64,000 nucleotides of DNA from contig JAEXRL010000031.1 of NCBI GenBank assembly GCA_023440825.1, forward strand, positions 62,001 to 126,000. Direction: 5' to 3'. Both the position numbers and the translations under genes were made by a program. The first letter of the stretch is position 1. Every line of letters begins with the position of its first letter. Source of the DNA: Pseudomonadota bacterium (GTDB lineage Bacteria; Pseudomonadota; Gammaproteobacteria; Burkholderiales; Burkholderiaceae_B). Below the pieces are notes generated by a model, which saw nothing but the letters and a program-made list of their open reading frames with translations, was not told the DNA's origin and did not search any database. Positions 60,574-64,000 of this stretch are shown in pieces.

Positions 60574-61359
60574 ATGAAAAAAACTGACAACATAAGTCAT
60601 GTAAGAGGCAGTGATAGCTATGTGGAAGCTTTTGGCAAAGGCTTGGCCGTTTTGCGCGCATTCGAAGGTGAAGAAAACGGTTTGACCCTAAGTGATGTAG
60701 CGGACAGAGTCGGCATACCGCCAGCAGGCGCACGTAGGCTGTTACTCACCTTAGTGACTCTGGGGTATGCACGGCTAGAGGGACGCCTTTTTTACCTAAA
60801 CCCGCTGGTGTTAAGGCTTGGCTTTGCCTACCTTAGCTCTATGCCATTGGAAGAGCTGGTTCAACCACTTATTGATCAATTTTCCGAGCGCTATACGGAA
60901 AGCTGCACACTTTCTGTCTTGGATCAGCACGATATTGTTTATGTGGCTAGAGCCAAAGTACACAGCCCTTTACTACGACGCTTAGTGGTTGGTGATCGTT
61001 TGCCTGCACATGCCACCTCAACAGGTATTGTGCTACTGGGTGCATTAGATGAAAAAGAGCTCACAAACTGGCTAACACATGCCAGCCCCTTTAGTCGCTA
61101 TACTTCCTTCACCTTGACTGACACCGAGCTTTTGCAAGACGCTATTAGGCGTAGCGCTGAACAAGGCTGGGCTATCGCACGCGAGCACCTGGAACTGGGC
61201 GTATGTGGTTTTGCCGTTCCTGTGTACGACAAGCAGCAACGTATTCGCTCCGCGCTTACCATGAGCATCAACCTGGCACGTTACGACCAAGATGAAATTA
61301 TTGCTCGCTTTCTTGAGCCTCTTAAGGACTTGGCCACGCAAATTAGTGTTATTTACTAA
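60574..61359 (+). CDS. IclR family transcriptional regulator
   Basis: A 261-residue regulator. The start at 60574 follows GGAG (10 nt); the frame back to 60466 overlaps the divergent gene. The winged helix-turn-helix (about 15-75) has GLAVLRAFEGEENGLTLSDVADRVG; the ligand domain (about 85-255) has RLPAHATSTGIVLLGAL. The PcaR/PobR subgroup is suggested by the long N-terminal ALAVLRAF-type start and the GWAIAREHLELGVCGFAVPV block. It probably controls the dioxygenase-Bug pair. It converges on a LysR gene. Confidence 0.92.
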   Translation: MKKTDNISHVRGSDSYVEAFGKGLAVLRAFEGEENGLTLSDVADRVGIPPAGARRLLLTLVTLGYARLEGRLFYLNPLVLRLGFAYLSSMPLEELVQPLIDQFSERYTESCTLSVLDQHDIVYVARAKVHSPLLRRLVVGDRLPAHATSTGIVLLGALDEKELTNWLTHASPFSRYTSFTLTDTELLQDAIRRSAEQGWAIAREHLELGVCGFAVPVYDKQQRIRSALTMSINLARYDQDEIIARFLEPLKDLATQISVIY

Positions 61360-61394
61360 TGCCCTGCCCTTTCAAGCCGTCAGCTTTTTTTCGA

Positions 61395-62297
61395 CTATGC
61401 TAGCCCATCCGAATAAGGATACTGGCTCAGGGTGGAAATCACTTCTTTTAGCAGTGTGTCGTTCTCATCCTGACGCCAGGCCATGCTAAGTTCGGCCAAA
61501 TGCTCCTGCGGTCCGTCTAGCTTTAGATAGTTTAAATGCATCAATCGATAGCGCGAAAATACCGTGGGGACTAAGGCTACGCCTATCCCTCCCTCTACCA
61601 GTGACAAAATTGTCGGCAACATGCCATGGTGTACTGGGTTGACGATAACTTGGTGCTGAGCCAGACAACGATTCACCAGATTAAAAAAGTAAGGCGATAG
61701 GCGAGGATCGTACATAATCATATCGAGCTGGTTCAACTCTTGAGGATCTAAGCTATGCCGTTGAGCAAATGGGTGATCTGCCGGTACTGCAACACATAAG
61801 GGTTCCCGATACAGCAAGCAGCTAGCCAGATCAGGGACTGGCGAGAGCAGCCGAATCAGGCCCAGGTCTAGACTGCCATTTCTTATTTTTTCATGTATTA
61901 GGTGGGTGCTGGACTCCACAATATTGAACTCCACGCCCGGCAAATGCTGGCGCAAGTGGCGCATTAAGCCAGAAAAATTTGAATACATGCCTGAAGGGGT
62001 AATGCCCATATTGACCACACCTTGCTTACCCGCTCCCAAAGCACGGATTTTTTGTCTCAAACGCGTGGTGGTGGCTTCCAGGTTCTGAAGTTCTGAGTAC
62101 AAGAGCTGCCCAGCTCGGCTTAGGCTGACCGAGCGAGTGGTACGTACAAATAGCTCTGCCCCTAACTCTTGCTCTAGCTGTCGTATCGCTTGGGTTAAGG
62201 GCGGTTGACTAACAAATAAGCGCTTGGCAGCACGGCCAAAGTGCAACTCTTCGGCCAGGACGCAAAACATACGGGCAAGACGTGGGTCAATGAGCAT
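61395..62297 (-). CDS. LysR family regulator (divergent to Bug-AtzG-amidase genes)
   Basis: A 300-residue LysR protein from ATG 62297 (a longer frame to 62369 is AT-rich and unlike). The helix-turn-helix is LARMFCVLAEELHFGRAAKRLFVSQPPLTQAIRQLEQELG (about 5-60), which is of the catabolic CatR/BenM-type N-terminus. The effector domain follows. It is divergent from the Bug-AtzG-amidase operon, its likely target. A dyad lies between the two starts. Confidence 0.92.
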   Translation of the reverse strand: MLIDPRLARMFCVLAEELHFGRAAKRLFVSQPPLTQAIRQLEQELGAELFVRTTRSVSLSRAGQLLYSELQNLEATTTRLRQKIRALGAGKQGVVNMGITPSGMYSNFSGLMRHLRQHLPGVEFNIVESSTHLIHEKIRNGSLDLGLIRLLSPVPDLASCLLYREPLCVAVPADHPFAQRHSLDPQELNQLDMIMYDPRLSPYFFNLVNRCLAQHQVIVNPVHHGMLPTILSLVEGGIGVALVPTVFSRYRLMHLNYLKLDGPQEHLAELSMAWRQDENDTLLKEVISTLSQYPYSDGLA

Positions 62298-62315
62298 TAT
62301 TAGCCTGCAAGGTAT

Positions 62316-62339
62316 CAATATATAAATAATATTATATTG
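62316..62339. promoter_or_regulatory. Candidate LysR operator
   Basis: CAATATA (62316-62322) and TATATTG (62333-62339), a perfect 7-bp inverted repeat with 10 bp between, lies in the 105-bp spacer. It has the T-N11-A-like AT-rich form common for LysR sites. Confidence 0.5.
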
Positions 62340-62402
62340 TACGCTATAAATAATGCTATCTAGAATCAACTCAGATACCTAAAAACCCTGGAGACCATCC
62401 TC

Positions 62403-63371
62403 ATGTCGAACAAACTTACTTTATTGGCTACCGTCTTATATGGCGCAATGGCTTGTAGCACCAGCTGGGCCAACAGTTTTCCTTCCGAGCCTATACGTAT
62501 TAACGTGCCCTTTGCACCAGGAGGCGGGACGGACTTTTTGTCCCGGAGCATTGCCAATAAAATGGCAGCACAAACAGGCTGGACCATTGTGGTAGAAAAC
62601 CGTCCCGGGGCTGCTGGTACCATTGCGATGAATCATGTGGCTCGGTCTGCGCCCAGCGGTCATGAGTTAATCATAGGTCAGCTAGATACCTTGGCGATTG
62701 CTCCCGCCATGTACCCTAATGTGACCTGGGATCCCATTAAAAACTTTGAGCCTATTGGCCTCATGGCAACAACCCCGTTGTTGATCGTATCCAATGCATC
62801 CGGACCATATCAAAATCTGTCTGACGCCCTCACGGCCGCTAAGGCGGAGCCCGAAAAAATTGATTATGCCTCGCCCGGGGTAGGCAGTATTTCACACTTA
62901 GCCGTAGCCCTGCTTGAGCAAGAAAGTGGCGCTAAGATGCAGCACATACCGTATAAAGGCGCCGGTCCCGCCATGGCTGACTTGCTGGGGAATCGTGTTT
63001 CGCTCTACGCCGCCTCAATTGCTGCAGCCATGCCTCAGATTCAATCCAAAAACGTCACCCCATTGGCCGTTACTGGTGCGGAACGTAGCGCAGCCTTGCC
63101 TGATACACCAACAGTCGCTGAACTTGGCTACCCCAATGTCAACATTGATGTGTGGTATGGCCTATTTGCCCCAAGCGGTGTGGATGCAGAAAAAATTGAA
63201 ATTTTGCACCAAGCTCTTAATAAGGCCTTGAACGATCCCGAGATTAAAGATTTGCTTGGCGCTCAAGGCTTGATTGTTAGACCTGATTCGCGCGATGCCT
63301 TACGCAAAATGGTAGAGACTGACGTGGCCCGTTGGCCTGCCATCGTGCAACAGGCTGATGTTAGCCATTAA
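62403..63371 (+). CDS. Bug-family (TctC) solute-binding protein, amidase-linked
   Basis: A 322-residue secreted binding protein; the signal peptide ends SWA before NSFPSEPIRINVPFAPGGGTDFL. Family blocks VVENRPGAAGTIAMNHVAR and MADLLGNRVSLYAASIAAAMP are present. It is the first gene of an operon with an AtzG-like small protein and an amidase, so its ligand is probably an amide, ureido or carboxylate compound acted on by the amidase. No permease genes are in the window. Confidence 0.92.
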   Translation: MSNKLTLLATVLYGAMACSTSWANSFPSEPIRINVPFAPGGGTDFLSRSIANKMAAQTGWTIVVENRPGAAGTIAMNHVARSAPSGHELIIGQLDTLAIAPAMYPNVTWDPIKNFEPIGLMATTPLLIVSNASGPYQNLSDALTAAKAEPEKIDYASPGVGSISHLAVALLEQESGAKMQHIPYKGAGPAMADLLGNRVSLYAASIAAAMPQIQSKNVTPLAVTGAERSAALPDTPTVAELGYPNVNIDVWYGLFAPSGVDAEKIEILHQALNKALNDPEIKDLLGAQGLIVRPDSRDALRKMVETDVARWPAIVQQADVSH

Positions 63372-63378
63372 TAACACT

Positions 63379-63612
63379 ATGACCACTACAGCAGAAGACG
63401 GTTATCTGCAATCCTTGTCCTACCAGCTTGAGCGCCTATACGGAATACATAGCCGCGCTCAGGCTCAGGACATCCAAGCAGAAATACTACGTATTAACCA
63501 GGCCGTGCAAACAATGGCGGCCACACACCTTAGCCCCCTGCAAGCTTTAATTAGTTTTCAGGCCGCTTTACTTAGCGAGCAGGATAGCAGCAACCAAGAG
63601 GAACAAGCATGA
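63379..63612 (+). CDS. AtzG-like small subunit (DUF4089)
   Basis: A 77-residue protein. ATG 63379 lies 8 bp after the Bug stop; it lacks a clear ribosome-binding site, so coupling is likely. Helical sequence with YLQSLSYQLERLYGI...EILRINQAV matches the DUF4089/AtzG type. AtzG forms a complex with the amidase AtzE (1-carboxybiuret hydrolase). It overlaps the following amidase gene by 4 bp (ATGA), which supports a two-subunit enzyme. Confidence 0.75.
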   Translation: MTTTAEDGYLQSLSYQLERLYGIHSRAQAQDIQAEILRINQAVQTMAATHLSPLQALISFQAALLSEQDSSNQEEQA

Positions 63613-64000
63613 GTGATTCCATCTTAGACTTGCATCTGCATCAGGCCCACCATGCCATGCTGAAAGGGCAATGTACTGCCTTGGAGCTCACCGAGCATGC
63701 TTTGGAGCGGGCGCACGAGACTCGCGACTACACCAATGCCTACGTACAAATCAATAGCCATGCTGCGATAGCCAAAGCACAGAAATTAAACGACCAGCCG
63801 CTTAACTCCCTGCTACAAGGTATTCCTGTAGCTCATAAAGACTGTCTGGCTCATGCCGGCCAGGCCATGGGCGTGGGTTCACTACTGCCACGCCAGCCAG
63901 AACAAACAACAGCCACCGCCATTAGTCGCTTGCAAGAGCAAGGCAGTATAGAGATAGGCACACTTCACCTAAGCGAAGTGATTGCCGGGCCATCTGGCAA
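63609..64000 (+). CDS. Amidase signature family enzyme (AtzE-like), 5' part
   Basis: The first 130 or so residues of an amidase; the window ends inside the gene. The catalytic Lys77 is in LLQGIPVAHKDCL. A GTLHLSEVIAGPSG segment follows, where most amidases have GKTNMxExA. The downstream GGSSGG triad motif is beyond the window. Being paired with an AtzG-like subunit, it is probably AtzE-type or a related ureido/amide hydrolase. Exact substrate cannot be assigned. Confidence 0.88.
   Translation, partial: MSDSILDLHLHQAHHAMLKGQCTALELTEHALERAHETRDYTNAYVQINSHAAIAKAQKLNDQPLNSLLQGIPVAHKDCLAHAGQAMGVGSLLPRQPEQTTATAISRLQEQGSIEIGTLHLSEVIAGPSG

Noticed and set aside
1..64000. tRNA genes, rRNA genes and CRISPR arrays
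   Set aside because: A visual scan for T-loop-like sequences, rRNA stretches and evenly spaced direct repeats found nothing convincing; a tRNAscan/CRISPR search would settle it.

Overview
The window is chromosomal DNA from a betaproteobacterium of the order Burkholderiales, most likely family Alcaligenaceae. The evidence is gene order: glnD-map against rpsB-tsf-pyrH-frr-uppS-cdsA-dxr-rseP-bamA-skp-lpxD-fabZ-lpxA-lpxB-rnhB, then ppsR/ppsA, smpB/ratA/rnfH, and mltG...holB-tatD-ankyrin. The abundance of Bug-type (TctC) solute-binding proteins fits the same family. Base composition looks moderate (near 50-55 % GC by eye). I cannot name the genus. No rRNA, tRNA, CRISPR array, insertion sequence or prophage was seen.

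Layout. 1-7.1 kb: 3' part of purF, a secreted Fes/IroE-like esterase behind a probable Fur box, then dsbB, marC, glnD and map on the minus strand. 7.1-22.9 kb: a long plus-strand run for translation (rpsB, tsf, frr), UMP kinase, isoprenoid and phospholipid precursors (uppS, cdsA, dxr), envelope assembly (rseP, bamA, skp) and lipid A synthesis (lpxD, fabZ, lpxA, lpxB), ending in rnhB and a SpoU methyltransferase. 22.9-31.6 kb: ppsR/ppsA (divergent, with a 13-bp inverted repeat between them), a TetR regulator, a type II NADH dehydrogenase, a YjhX-like protein, and a CitE-like lyase divergent from a LysR regulator. 31.1-36.6 kb: smpB, ratA, rnfH, an AraC-type O6-alkylguanine methyltransferase, and a three-gene valine (isobutyryl-CoA) degradation operon. 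36.6-42.5 kb: ygfZ and the mltG-holB-tatD-ankyrin block. In this block the place normally held by tmk is taken by an opposite-strand, phage-like deoxynucleotide monophosphate kinase.

42.5-48.4 kb holds accessory envelope and redox genes: a DUF3298 lipoprotein, a glutathione S-transferase, ArsC, two YceI proteins with a cytochrome b561, and an unassigned lipoprotein. It also holds a tyrosine-recombinase-like protein that has lost most catalytic residues. 48.4-54.5 kb is a compact minus-strand heme-uptake operon: DUF2946 protein, TonB receptor BhuR, HemS-like BhuS, periplasmic BhuT, and a single polypeptide fusing the BhuU permease to the BhuV ATPase. 54.8-58.5 kb carries a LysR regulator divergent from a zinc-independent quinone-oxidoreductase-like enzyme, and a double-domain polyphosphate:AMP phosphotransferase. 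58.5-64 kb is a catabolic region: two Bug binding proteins, a TauD/TfdA-type dioxygenase with a divergent IclR regulator, a LysR regulator, and an AtzG-like small subunit coupled to an amidase cut by the window end.

The items most worth a second look are the dNMP kinase in the tmk slot, the BhuU-BhuV fusion, the catalytically degenerate recombinase beside it, the Fur-box-controlled esterase, the orphan YjhX, and several well-formed dyads in front of divergent regulators. No wholly new multi-gene system was recognised.
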